This document shows positions 44,139-52,865 of a DNA stretch of 64,000 bases, piece by piece. Numbering within the stretch: the stretch's first letter is position 1; each line of letters opens with the position of its first letter. The position numbers were made by a program, and so were the translations under genes. The DNA is taken from assembly GCF_020539485.1 (NCBI RefSeq), contig NZ_JACDXU010000001.1:1-64000 (forward strand), given 5' to 3'. The DNA comes from Fulverythrobacter ferritrahens. Its GTDB lineage: Bacteria > Pseudomonadota > Alphaproteobacteria > Sphingomonadales > Sphingomonadaceae. The notes beneath the pieces were generated by a model. It searched no databases. It was not told the origin of the DNA and worked only from the letters and a program-made list of their open reading frames with translations.

Positions 44139-45251
44139 TCAGGCGGCCCTGATCCTGGTGAAGGCTTCCTCGTAGAGCGGCTGGAGCTTCTCGTTGTAGG
44201 AAGCGTATTCGCACTTCGCGAGTTGGTCAGCCGGCGGGAAGATCACCGGATTACTCTTGTAGGAATCCGGCATCAGAGCCTTTGCAGCCGCGTTGGGGGT
44301 TGGGAAAAGGATCGTTTCCGCGATCTTCTTGCCCACTTCAGCGTCGAGCAGATAGTTGATGAAGGAATGGGCATTCTTCGGATGCGGTGCGCCCTTGGGG
44401 ATACACAGCGTGTCCGAATTCAGCTGACTGCCCTCCTTGGGAAGCACGAAGTCGATATCGTCGTCTTCCACCATGATCTGCGCGATGTCGCCATTATATT
44501 CCATCACCACGTCCACTTCCCCGGAGAGGAGCAGGTCCTGCCCGTTATCCTCGTGGAACGTCTTGATGTTGGGTTTCTGCCTGATCATCATCGCCTCGAC
44601 CTGCTTGATGATCTCAGGCGTCAACCCGTTGACGGAATGGCCCAGATATTTCGCACCCAGCCGGATCACGTCGCCCGCTTCCGAAAGGAGCGCGATGCGC
44701 CCGGTATATTCGGCGGAATCGAACAGATATTTCCAGCTGTCCGGAACGCCTTTCACTTTCGATTTACGATAGCCGATCCCGAGCGTCAGCCAAGTGTAGG
44801 GCATCGAGAATTTCCGGCCCGGATCATAAGCGACATCGATGAAGGTCGGATCGATATTCTTCATATTGGGGATCAGCGAATGATCGAGCGGCACGATCAG
44901 ATCCGACTCGATCATGCGTTCCACGAAATCGTTTGAAGGCACGATCACGTCGAAGCCGGGATTGCCCGCGCGCAGTTTGGCGAACAATTCGTCATTCGTG
45001 GCGAACAGGCTCATATTCACGGAAATGCCGCTGGCGTCCTTGAAGTCATCCAGCGTGGTTTCACCAATATAGGTGTCCCAATTATAGAAGTTGAGGGACG
45101 CTTCCTCGCCCGTAGCCGCCATTTTCCCGCCGTCGGACTTGCTGCAGGCGGCCAGTCCGCCAAAGCTAATGCCAACCGCCGCGACGCCCAGTGCCTGAAG
45201 CAGCGAGCGGCGGCCCATCCCTTTGCGTGTCGGAAATTCGAAGCCGTTCAT
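44139..45251 (-). CDS. potF: Polyamine-binding periplasmic lipoprotein
   Basis: A 370-residue PotD/PotF-type solute-binding protein. The N-terminus combines a twin-arginine motif (GRRSLLQALG) with a lipobox (LAAC, then SKSDGG), so it is probably a Tat-exported lipoprotein. FYNWDTYIGE and FDVIVPSNDFVERM are the conserved ligand-pocket regions of polyamine binders. It captures putrescine or spermidine and delivers it to PotHI-G. First gene of the seven-gene operon, divergent from a LysR gene. Confidence 0.9.
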   Translation of the reverse strand: MNGFEFPTRKGMGRRSLLQALGVAAVGISFGGLAACSKSDGGKMAATGEEASLNFYNWDTYIGETTLDDFKDASGISVNMSLFATNDELFAKLRAGNPGFDVIVPSNDFVERMIESDLIVPLDHSLIPNMKNIDPTFIDVAYDPGRKFSMPYTWLTLGIGYRKSKVKGVPDSWKYLFDSAEYTGRIALLSEAGDVIRLGAKYLGHSVNGLTPEIIKQVEAMMIRQKPNIKTFHEDNGQDLLLSGEVDVVMEYNGDIAQIMVEDDDIDFVLPKEGSQLNSDTLCIPKGAPHPKNAHSFINYLLDAEVGKKIAETILFPTPNAAAKALMPDSYKSNPVIFPPADQLAKCEYASYNEKLQPLYEEAFTRIRAA

Positions 45252-45384
45252 ATCGATTGACCCCTTTTGCTGACACCGGCTGTTGCCGATGCTGCTCCCC
45301 TCGAAGGCGATGCTACCTCAGGCTGAGAATGCTGCAAGTGCACAATTCAGGCCGAGCGAAAATATGAAACCTCTCTATCGCCAG

Positions 45385-45405
45385 TTGCACCAGTCGATTA
45401 TGCAA
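45385..45405. promoter_or_regulatory. LysR-type T-N11-A operator between potF and the LysR gene
   Basis: TTGCA (45385-45389) and TGCAA (45401-45405) form an inverted repeat separated by exactly 11 bases, the classic LysR box. It lies 24 bases before the LysR start and 134 bases before potF, fitting autoregulation and activation of the divergent polyamine operon. Confidence 0.65.
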
Positions 45406-45428
45406 AGCGAGAGCTATCGGAAAGACAG

Positions 45429-46328
45429 ATGAACATCACCTTCCGTCAGATTCGCTATTTCATCGCAGTGGCAGAGGCTCGTTCTGTATCGGGCGGATCA
45501 AGCGCGGTGGGCATTTCGCAATCCGCTGTCACCGATGCGATCCGCACTCTGGAGCTGGAAACGGGCGTCACCCTGTTCCACCGCCATGCAAAGGGAGTCA
45601 CTCTCACCTGGGAAGGCAGCCAGTTCCTGCGCCATGCCCGTTCTATCGTCGATGCGATCGCCAATCTGGCGGGTGGTGTGGGGCAAGGGGAGGACCAGAC
45701 CGAGGGGCACGTCCGCGTCGGGGTGACCCCGCTGGTGACTGGTTATTTCCTTTCGGACCTGCTCTCCCGTTTCCAGCGCCTGTTCCCGCGCATCCAGGTT
45801 TCGCTGGTGGAAGACAAACGGGCCTATGTCGAACATATGCTGGTCAACGGCGAACTGGATCTGGCGCTGCTGATCGTCTCCAATCTCGAGCAGCGCAGCG
45901 CGATCGACCATGAGGTGCTGCTGCGGAGTGAATGCCGCGCCTGGCTCGCGCCATCGCATCCTCTGGCCAATGTCGACGGATTGTCGCTCGCCCAGCTGGA
46001 AAACGATCCCGTGGTGATGCTTTCGCTCGACGAGTTGGAGGGGCTGGTGGAGAGCATCTGGTCAAAATTCGACCATCAGCCGCGCGTAGCCTTTCGCACT
46101 TCCTCCATGGAAGGGGTGCGCAGCCTTGTGGGCACCGGGGCTGGAATCACCCTGATGCCCGACCTCGTCTATCGCCCGTGGAGCCTGGAAGGGGATCGCA
46201 TCCTTTCCAAGCGCACGCGCGAGACCCTGCCGACCGTGGACATCGGCATCGGGTGGCGGCGCCTGACGCGGCACAGCGATGCGGCGAACATGTTCATGGA
46301 AACGGCGCAGAACCATCGGCGGCAGTGA
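45429..46328 (+). CDS. LysR-family regulator of polyamine genes
   Basis: A 299-residue LysR-type regulator with a winged helix at residues 1-60 (FRQIRYFIAVAEARSVSGGSSAVGISQSAVTDAIRTLE) and a two-lobed effector domain to the end. Divergent from the pot operon and convergent with the glutamylpolyamine operon, so it is placed to control both. The effector is probably a polyamine or its breakdown product (inference from position). ATG 45429 is used; the promoter gap holds a T-N11-A box. Confidence 0.87.
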   Translation: MNITFRQIRYFIAVAEARSVSGGSSAVGISQSAVTDAIRTLELETGVTLFHRHAKGVTLTWEGSQFLRHARSIVDAIANLAGGVGQGEDQTEGHVRVGVTPLVTGYFLSDLLSRFQRLFPRIQVSLVEDKRAYVEHMLVNGELDLALLIVSNLEQRSAIDHEVLLRSECRAWLAPSHPLANVDGLSLAQLENDPVVMLSLDELEGLVESIWSKFDHQPRVAFRTSSMEGVRSLVGTGAGITLMPDLVYRPWSLEGDRILSKRTRETLPTVDIGIGWRRLTRHSDAANMFMETAQNHRRQ

Positions 46329-46355
46329 TGCCGCAGATGGTTTTCTGAAGAATGC

Positions 46356-47753
46356 TCAGGCGTTTCGCAGATACCAAGCGTAATCCAGCTCAGTAACCTG
46401 GGCCATAAAGTTCGCCATCTCCACCTGCTTCACGATGGCGTAATTCTTGACGAAGCGCTCGCCCAGATAGTCCTTAAGCAGCTCTGAATTCTCGAAAGCC
46501 TCGATGGCGGCGGCCCAGTGATTGGGCAGGCGAGTTTCGGCTGCGGAATCCGCATAACCATTACCGACAACAGCAGGACCGGGATCGATCTTGTTGCTGA
46601 TCCCGTGATGCATCGCGGCCAGGACGGCAGCCGTCGCCAGCGTTGGATGGGCGTCCGCCCCGCAGACGCGGTGCTCGACGTGGCGGGATGAAGGCGGCCC
46701 GGCGGGTACCCGCAGGCTGACGGTGCGATTGTTCACGCCCCATGTCGGTGCAACAGGGGCATAGGAATTGGCCTTGAACCGGCGATAGCTGTTCGCATTG
46801 GGCGCGAAGATCGCCATGGAATCCGCCAGCAGCGCCTTCATCCCGCCAATTGCATGGCGCAGAATGGGCGCTCCTTCCGGATCCTCGCTGGCGAAGGCGT
46901 TGTTCCCTTGCTCGTCGGCCATGGAAATGTGCAAGTGCATGCCGTTGCCTGCCTGATCGGCAAAGGGCTTGGCCATGAAGGTCGCCTCGAAACCGTGCTT
47001 CATCGCCACGGCCTTCACCAGCCGCTTGTACATGACGGCATCGTCCGTAGCGCGCAGCGCATCGGCCTTGTGGCGCAAGGTCAACTCGAACTGGCCGGGC
47101 GCGAATTCGGAGATGGCGGATTCCAGCGGCAGGCCCTGAATGTCGCAATAGGTGTAGAGATCGTCGAAGAAGGGTTTGAATTCCTGAAGCTCGGTCAGGC
47201 CGTAAACCTGAATTTCGCTGCTGCGGCGGCCGGTCAATTGGCCGGCTGCAGGCACCACCTTCCCGTCCTTTGCCTCGACAAGGTAGAATTCCAGTTCCAC
47301 CGCCACCACCGGCGTCAGCCCGTCTGCCTCCAGCCGGTCGACCACGCGGCCCAGCACGTGACGCGGATCGAGATCGTTGGGCGTGCCGTCCAGCTCATAG
47401 AAGCTGGTGAGAAACTGAGCCGCCCGGTCGCCCAGCCAGGGCGCGCGCACGAGCGTGCCGGGGACAGGCTTAACATAGCGATCAGCATCGCCATCTTCCC
47501 AGACCAGCCCGGTTTCTTCCGTATCGCGCCCAGTAATGTCCACCACCAGCACCGAACCGGGCAGGAAGCGGCCGGATTCGTAAACCGCGATCACTTCATG
47601 CTGGCGTAGCCGCTTGCCGCGCGGCACGCCGCCCATATTGGTGAAGATGATGTCCACCGCGTCGATATCCGGATTAGCCTTGAAGAAATCATAGGCCTCG
47701 GCTGCGGAGGCGATCTTGTTCGAGCTGTAGGGCGGCTTGGTCATCCGGGTCAT
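46356..47753 (-). CDS. puuA: Gamma-glutamylpolyamine synthetase (glutamine synthetase family), copy 1
   Basis: A 465-residue glutamine-synthetase-family ligase. VELEFYLVE carries metal-binding Glu residues, NGMHLHIS the His/metal region, and NNRTVSLRVPAG the ATP/glutamate Arg region. PuuA-type enzymes join glutamate to putrescine or another amine with ATP. ATG 47753 overlaps the aminotransferase stop codon (ATGA), indicating coupling. It is the last gene of the operon. A second paralogue is 2.6 kb upstream; the two may differ in amine substrate. Confidence 0.86.
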   Translation of the reverse strand: MTRMTKPPYSSNKIASAAEAYDFFKANPDIDAVDIIFTNMGGVPRGKRLRQHEVIAVYESGRFLPGSVLVVDITGRDTEETGLVWEDGDADRYVKPVPGTLVRAPWLGDRAAQFLTSFYELDGTPNDLDPRHVLGRVVDRLEADGLTPVVAVELEFYLVEAKDGKVVPAAGQLTGRRSSEIQVYGLTELQEFKPFFDDLYTYCDIQGLPLESAISEFAPGQFELTLRHKADALRATDDAVMYKRLVKAVAMKHGFEATFMAKPFADQAGNGMHLHISMADEQGNNAFASEDPEGAPILRHAIGGMKALLADSMAIFAPNANSYRRFKANSYAPVAPTWGVNNRTVSLRVPAGPPSSRHVEHRVCGADAHPTLATAAVLAAMHHGISNKIDPGPAVVGNGYADSAAETRLPNHWAAAIEAFENSELLKDYLGERFVKNYAIVKQVEMANFMAQVTELDYAWYLRNA

Positions 47754-49096
47754 CCGATCAGGGTCTTTAGGCAATCATCCAGCACATTGGCCAGCCGTTC
47801 GACCTGGGTCTCGGTCGTAACAGGGCTGATCAGCGTCATATTGTGGAACGGGGCGATAAGCACGCCGCGATTGATGAGGAACAGGTGCAGCGCCTGTTCA
47901 AGCTGCCCTTGCATTGCCGCACGCGCTTCGGTGCCATTGCGGGCGGGCTTGGGTGCGCAGATGAATTCGCCGCGCGCGCCGATATGGGCGACATGCCAAT
48001 CGAGCCCCCGTCCAGCGATAACCTCGCGCAGGCGGCGCGCAAGCTGCTCCGCCAGCGGCAGCATGTGGGCATAGGCGGCGGGCGTCATTACTTCGGTCAG
48101 GCAGGCGCGCATGGCGACAAGGGCGAGAGCATTGGCTGAAAGCGTGGTGCCGATGCCGGAATGGCCGGTTTCCCCTTCCGCGCGTATCCGCTCCATCCGA
48201 TCGGCCACTTCGGCAGAAAAACCATAGACCGCACAGGGCACGCCGCCCGCCACCGGCTTGCCCAGCACGAACATGTCCGGCAGTGGTCCGTAAGTACCGG
48301 TATGGCCCCCATAGCCGGTGGAGATCGTGTGCGTCTCGTCAAACACCAGCAAGGTGCCGTGGCGCGTACACAGATCGCGCATGGCCTCCAGATACCCAGG
48401 ATCGGGCAGCACCATGCCCACATTGGTGAGGGCAGGTTCGGTCAGGACGGCGGCAATGTCCCCTTTCGCCAGTGCGGCTTCCAGTGCGGGCAGGTCGTTG
48501 AATTCGATCACCGCCGTGTGCTGGCGCACATCATAGACCTGCCCGACAAGGCTGCGGCGCAGTTCGGGCACGCCGCCTCGCAGATCGACGAACACATCGT
48601 CCACCGCGCCATGATAACAGCCGTTGAATACCAGAATGCGTTTCCGGCCTGTAATGCCGCGACACCAGCGGATCACGGCGCGGTTGGCGTCGCTCGCGCT
48701 GGCGGTCACCTGCCAGAAGGGCAGGCGGAAGCGTGTGGCCAGTTCCTCACCCACGGTCACTGCATCTTCGGACGGCAACATGTAGGTAAGTCCGCGATCT
48801 GCCCGCCGGGCGATAGCTTTGGCCACCGGCGGCGGGGAATGGCCGAACATCGATCCGGTGTCGCCCAGGCAGAAATCGTCGAAGCGATTGCCGTCAACAT
48901 CCCACAGTTCTGCACCCCGCGCGTGGTCCACGAAGAGGGGGTAGGGCGTGCCCCAGTCGAGCATCCAGTGGAACGGCACGCCCCGGTGCCAGTGGCGCGC
49001 AGCCTCCATTGCCAGCGCGGCGGACCGGGGGGTGCGCTTTACGAACAGATCGCGTTCGGTTGCGATCATGGCGGCGATGGAACGATCGGAGATCAT
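47750..49096 (-). CDS. HemL-like class III aminotransferase in polyamine operon
   Basis: A 448-residue PLP aminotransferase related to glutamate-1-semialdehyde aminomutase. Seen are PLP Lys in VLGKPVAGG, the Asp motif LLVFDETHTIS and the loop TASASDANRAVIRW. It lies between puuB and a puuA-like gene with 4-base overlaps on both sides, so a role in amine breakdown is far more likely than haem synthesis. It probably transaminates a gamma-glutamylated or free amine. The exact substrate is unknown. Confidence 0.83.
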   Translation of the reverse strand: MISDRSIAAMIATERDLFVKRTPRSAALAMEAARHWHRGVPFHWMLDWGTPYPLFVDHARGAELWDVDGNRFDDFCLGDTGSMFGHSPPPVAKAIARRADRGLTYMLPSEDAVTVGEELATRFRLPFWQVTASASDANRAVIRWCRGITGRKRILVFNGCYHGAVDDVFVDLRGGVPELRRSLVGQVYDVRQHTAVIEFNDLPALEAALAKGDIAAVLTEPALTNVGMVLPDPGYLEAMRDLCTRHGTLLVFDETHTISTGYGGHTGTYGPLPDMFVLGKPVAGGVPCAVYGFSAEVADRMERIRAEGETGHSGIGTTLSANALALVAMRACLTEVMTPAAYAHMLPLAEQLARRLREVIAGRGLDWHVAHIGARGEFICAPKPARNGTEARAAMQGQLEQALHLFLINRGVLIAPFHNMTLISPVTTETQVERLANVLDDCLKTLIG

Positions 49097-50364
49097 AGCC
49101 GGTCCTTCAGGGCGAACCACAGCATACCCAGCACGTAAAGCGGGTGGCGCAGCAGCGGCCCGCCGGGGAAGGGGCGCTTGGGCAGGCTGGCCAGCAGGTC
49201 AAACCGTTCCGCATGGCCGCGCATCGCATCGGCGACCAGTTCTCCCGCCAAAGTGGTCAGCAATACGCCGTGGCCTGACCAGCCATGGGCGTAAAAGCAA
49301 TCGCCGCGTCGGCCGAAATCCGGCAGTCGATTGAACGTCACTCCCACCAGACCGCCCCAGGCATAGTCGATTGCCACCCCCTGTAATTGGGGGAAAACCT
49401 GTTCCAGATAGTGTCGTACGAAAGCCGGGATGTCGCGGGGCGGGGTGGGCGTATATTTCTCCCCCCCGCCGAAGATCAGGCGGTTATCGGCACTGATGCG
49501 ATAATAATTCAGCACGAACTTGCTGTCCGACACTGCCGCGCCCGAGGGGATGAGCGCGGCGGCCTCGTCAGGGGAAAGCGGCGCGGTCGCGACGTTGTAA
49601 TTGGCCACCGGCATAGTCATCCGGCCCAGCCGCTTGTCAATCGAGCCCATGAAGGCATCGCAGGCCAGCACTCCGAACCGCGCGGTGATCCGCCCCCGCG
49701 GCGTGGTAACCGCCACCGGGCCGCGATGATCCACGTCCTGCGCGGGTGTGCTTTCGAAAATTCGGACCCCCGCATCCAGTGCCGCCTGTGCCAGCCCCAG
49801 CGCATAGTTGAGCGGGTGGAGATGGCCACCATTCCGGTCATAAAACCCGCCGTGATAGATCGGGCTGGCGACATATTCGCCCAGATCCGCGGCGGGCACT
49901 ATCCGGCCTCCTTCATAACCCAGATTGCGCTCCAGCCAGTCCAGTTCGCGGCGCATGTGATAGAGATGGGTGGGGCGGCAGGCGGCGTGGAAATGCCCTT
50001 GCCTCAGCGCGCAGCGGATCGAATGGCGCGCGATCCGTTCCCGCACCCGTGTGCCCGCCTCATTGGCCAGCGAGACGAGCGCGCGGGCATGGTTCGTGCC
50101 GAACTTCTCGTCCAGCTCGAGCGGGCCCCAACGCATGCCGGGGATCATCTGCCCGCCATTGCGCCCCGATGCGCCCCAGCCGATGCGATTGGCCTCCACC
50201 AGTATCACAGAAAAACCGGCCTCCGCCGCGTGCAGGGCTGCGGAGAGGCCGGTGAAACCTCCGCCGACGACCACTACGTCCGCCGTAACGTCTCCCGCCA
50301 GCGCGGGCTGCTCCGCAAAGGGACGAGCGGTCGCCGCATAATAGGACGGCGCGTGCGGCGTCAC
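49093..50364 (-). CDS. puuB: Gamma-glutamylputrescine oxidase-like FAD oxidoreductase
   Basis: A 423-residue DAO-family flavoprotein. The FAD motif VVVVGGGFTGLSAALHAAEAG starts near residue 30 and GASGRNGGQMIPGMRW follows, both typical of PuuB. It oxidises gamma-glutamylputrescine to the aldehyde. The GTG start at 50364 lies just after the upstream ligase gene, with AAGGTG as ribosome binding site. The C-terminus has extra hydrophobic residues (YVLGMLWFALKDRL), perhaps for membrane contact. Confidence 0.87.
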   Translation of the reverse strand: MTPHAPSYYAATARPFAEQPALAGDVTADVVVVGGGFTGLSAALHAAEAGFSVILVEANRIGWGASGRNGGQMIPGMRWGPLELDEKFGTNHARALVSLANEAGTRVRERIARHSIRCALRQGHFHAACRPTHLYHMRRELDWLERNLGYEGGRIVPAADLGEYVASPIYHGGFYDRNGGHLHPLNYALGLAQAALDAGVRIFESTPAQDVDHRGPVAVTTPRGRITARFGVLACDAFMGSIDKRLGRMTMPVANYNVATAPLSPDEAAALIPSGAAVSDSKFVLNYYRISADNRLIFGGGEKYTPTPPRDIPAFVRHYLEQVFPQLQGVAIDYAWGGLVGVTFNRLPDFGRRGDCFYAHGWSGHGVLLTTLAGELVADAMRGHAERFDLLASLPKRPFPGGPLLRHPLYVLGMLWFALKDRL

Positions 50365-50365
50365 T

Positions 50366-51715
50366 TTACACCTTCAGCAGCAGATGTTCGCGCTCCCACG
50401 AACTGATCACCGATTGATAGGCGAACAGCTCGGTTTCCTTGATCGCGTAGAACAGTTCGAAGAAATCCTCGCCCAGAAGGTGTTTTACCGGGCGGCAATG
50501 GCTGAACCGGTCCAGCGCAGCCTCCAGCGTGCGGGGCAGGGTGCGCGCGCGATTATAAGCGCTGCCCGTGATGGCTTTCGGCGGCTGCATACGCTCCACC
50601 ATGCCGACATAGCCGCAGACCAGCGAGGCGGCGATGGCCAGATAGGGATTGGCATCAGCACCCGGCAGGCGGTTCTCGATCCGCCGGTCCTTATAGCCGG
50701 AAACCGGCACGCGCAGGCCGCAGCTGCGATTGTCCGTGCCCCAATGGACATTGATCGGCGCGGCCGTGTCGGGCTGCATCCGGCGGAAGGAATTGACGTT
50801 GGGCGCGAAGAGGGGGAGCACCTGCGGCATCAGGCGCACCAGCCCGGCGATATGGCTGCGAAACAGCGCGCTGTCGCGCCCGTTTTGAGTGGAAAAGACG
50901 TTCCGGCCCGTTTCGATATCAATAATGGACTGGTGAATATGCATCGCGCTGCCAGGCTGGTCCGACATCGGCTTGGCCAGGAAGGTGGCATAGACGCCAT
51001 GCTCCAGCGCAACCTGTCGCACGATCCGCTTGAACAGCAGCGCCTGGTCTGCCAGCGCTAGTGGATCGCCATGAATGAAGTTCACTTCAAGTTGTGCGGC
51101 GCCCGCTTCATGAATCATCGTGTCGATGTTCAGTTCGGACTTTTCGCACCAGTCGTAGATCTGCTCGATAATGTCCTCGAACTCTCCCAGCGCCTCCAGT
51201 CCGAAAGGCTGACTGGCGGTTTCCGCCCGGCCTGACCGGCCTACTGGCGGCACCAGCGGAATATCGGCGTCAAGATTCTTGGAGACGAGATAGAATTCCA
51301 GTTCCGGTGCGATCACCGGCCGCCAGCCGCGCTTTTCATAAAGCGCCAGCACGCGCTTGAGAATCTGGCGTGGGGCGATCTCTATGGGCTTGCCATTCCC
51401 GTCAAATGCGTCGGCGATGACATAGGCGGTAGGCGTGGTGAAACCCGGCGCCTCGCGAATGGTCGCCGCATCAGGCACCAGGATCAGGTCGGGATCGTAC
51501 CCCGGCATGATCCCGTCCATGTCTTCAGGATAATCGCCCGTCACCGTCACCATGAACACGCTGCCGGGAATGCGCAGGTTCTTGTCGGTCAGGCTCTTGA
51601 GAAATTTGTTTGCGGGCAGCACTTTCCCGCGCTGGATGCCATTCATGTCGGGCACGATGCATTCAACTTCCGCGATCGCGCGTTCCCTGATCCAGCTGGC
51701 AATATCGGTGGTCAT
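50366..51715 (-). CDS. puuA: Gamma-glutamylpolyamine synthetase (glutamine synthetase family), copy 2
   Basis: A 449-residue glutamine-synthetase-family ligase with PELEFYLVS, GSAMHIHQS and DNRSCGLRVPVSGYKDRRIENR, as in PuuA. It should make the gamma-glutamyl amide of putrescine or a related amine. Its stop codon is 1 base before the puuB start. Compared with the other copy it lacks the N-terminal extension and differs in the amine-pocket region, suggesting different substrates. Confidence 0.87.
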   Translation of the reverse strand: MTTDIASWIRERAIAEVECIVPDMNGIQRGKVLPANKFLKSLTDKNLRIPGSVFMVTVTGDYPEDMDGIMPGYDPDLILVPDAATIREAPGFTTPTAYVIADAFDGNGKPIEIAPRQILKRVLALYEKRGWRPVIAPELEFYLVSKNLDADIPLVPPVGRSGRAETASQPFGLEALGEFEDIIEQIYDWCEKSELNIDTMIHEAGAAQLEVNFIHGDPLALADQALLFKRIVRQVALEHGVYATFLAKPMSDQPGSAMHIHQSIIDIETGRNVFSTQNGRDSALFRSHIAGLVRLMPQVLPLFAPNVNSFRRMQPDTAAPINVHWGTDNRSCGLRVPVSGYKDRRIENRLPGADANPYLAIAASLVCGYVGMVERMQPPKAITGSAYNRARTLPRTLEAALDRFSHCRPVKHLLGEDFFELFYAIKETELFAYQSVISSWEREHLLLKV

Positions 51716-51765
51716 GCATGTCCCGCTGTTGGGGCAGGGCAGCCCTGGCCGCCCTGCCCAGGTGC

Positions 51766-52473
51766 CTAGAATGACTTGCTGATGGAGAAAACCGCAGTGG
51801 CGTCGCCCAACGAAGTAAAGGAATGGGCGGTGTCCACATAATCGAGCGTGGCCGTGAAGCCTGCGCCCATGTCGAAGCTGGCGCCGACCAGCCAGTCCTT
51901 CTTGTTGTCGGCGAAACCGCCATCTTCATAGCCGAAGGTGCCGTGCAGCGTGAGCGGCGTACCTCCAATCGGCACTTCGCCTGATATGTAGACATAGGTG
52001 TTGTCCACATTGCCCAGCGCATCCTGACTGGGGGCATATGCTACACCTACGGTTACCGTAGCCGGGCCGATGCTGGTGCCGATCGAGCCGGCGAATTCCA
52101 CATAGTTGAAGTCGCCATCGCTGGGATAAAGGTAATAGGTGGCGCCGATATCGATGCTGGCGCCGCCAAGGTCCGTGGCGAAGCCGACGAAGAGGTCTGC
52201 CTCTAAATCGTCTGCCCCATCCCCGAGATCGACGTTGGAGAGCCAGGTTCCGGCATAGAAGCCGGATTCGTGGGAAACCGTCACTTCCGCAGTGATTTCA
52301 GGATCTTTGCCCGAGAGGGAAACACCGCGAAAGCGATAATCGGTGAGGGCCGCGATTGCGGCATCCACTTCCCACGCGCCGGAGGCGGTTTCGCCTTCGT
52401 CCTGTGCGTAGGCCGTGCCGGGCAGTGCGGTTGCGGCCGCCACGGCCGCTCCGAGAAATCTGTGCTTTTTCAT
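51766..52473 (-). CDS. TorF-family putative outer-membrane porin
   Basis: A 235-residue outer-membrane beta-barrel protein of the TorF/gliding-motility-like family. It has a signal peptide (FLGAAVAAATALPGTAYA), the start of the mature chain with ALTDYRFRGVSLSGKDPEITAEV, alternating aromatic beta strands, and a C-terminal Phe (ISKSF). First gene of the glutamylpolyamine operon, so it is a candidate pore for amines or amino acids. ATG 52473 has a GGGGG ribosome site; an open frame to 52662 is not used because it lacks a signal peptide at the start. Confidence 0.83.
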   Translation of the reverse strand: MKKHRFLGAAVAAATALPGTAYAQDEGETASGAWEVDAAIAALTDYRFRGVSLSGKDPEITAEVTVSHESGFYAGTWLSNVDLGDGADDLEADLFVGFATDLGGASIDIGATYYLYPSDGDFNYVEFAGSIGTSIGPATVTVGVAYAPSQDALGNVDNTYVYISGEVPIGGTPLTLHGTFGYEDGGFADNKKDWLVGASFDMGAGFTATLDYVDTAHSFTSLGDATAVFSISKSF

Positions 52474-52865
52474 GACATACCCCCTTTCTACCGGTGAGGC
52501 GGAGATTTGCAGGCACGCGATGCGAAAGGCCAACGTGGCCCTTTCACCCTGTTGGCTATCGCCTCTGTCGGGCTGACGCCCCGAGCCTTCAAACTGCCCC
52601 AACCGCCTTTCTGTTGGGCCTCCCCAGCGGGGTATGGCCGGAAGTTTCGCGGCGGCCGCCATGCGTTAAATAGCCAGCCGAAACGAAATGCCATAATTAC
52701 AGATAGTATCTTGTGCCTTATCCGCCGCAAAGGCCAATGGGATTTATTGGGGCTATGGCTATCAGCTTTTCCGATAGGACAAGGTGATATGATCCGAATA
52801 GCAGTGGCCATCGACGGCGGTTACTGTCCAGCCGAAGCCCGGTTTCCCATTTCAGGAGTCTCCAT
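52474..52865. other. Divergent promoter region between porin and aminotransferase genes
   Basis: No supported gene. It must hold the promoters of both flanking operons. An imperfect inverted repeat (AAAGGCCA-ACG-TGGCCCTTT, 52527-52546) near the porin side could be an operator. One frame is open through much of the region but shows no recognisable protein features. Confidence 0.5.

Noticed and set aside
47750..49096. Annotation as glutamate-1-semialdehyde aminomutase for haem synthesis.
   Set aside because: Position inside a polyamine operon with overlapping starts argues against it; family resemblance alone does not settle the substrate.
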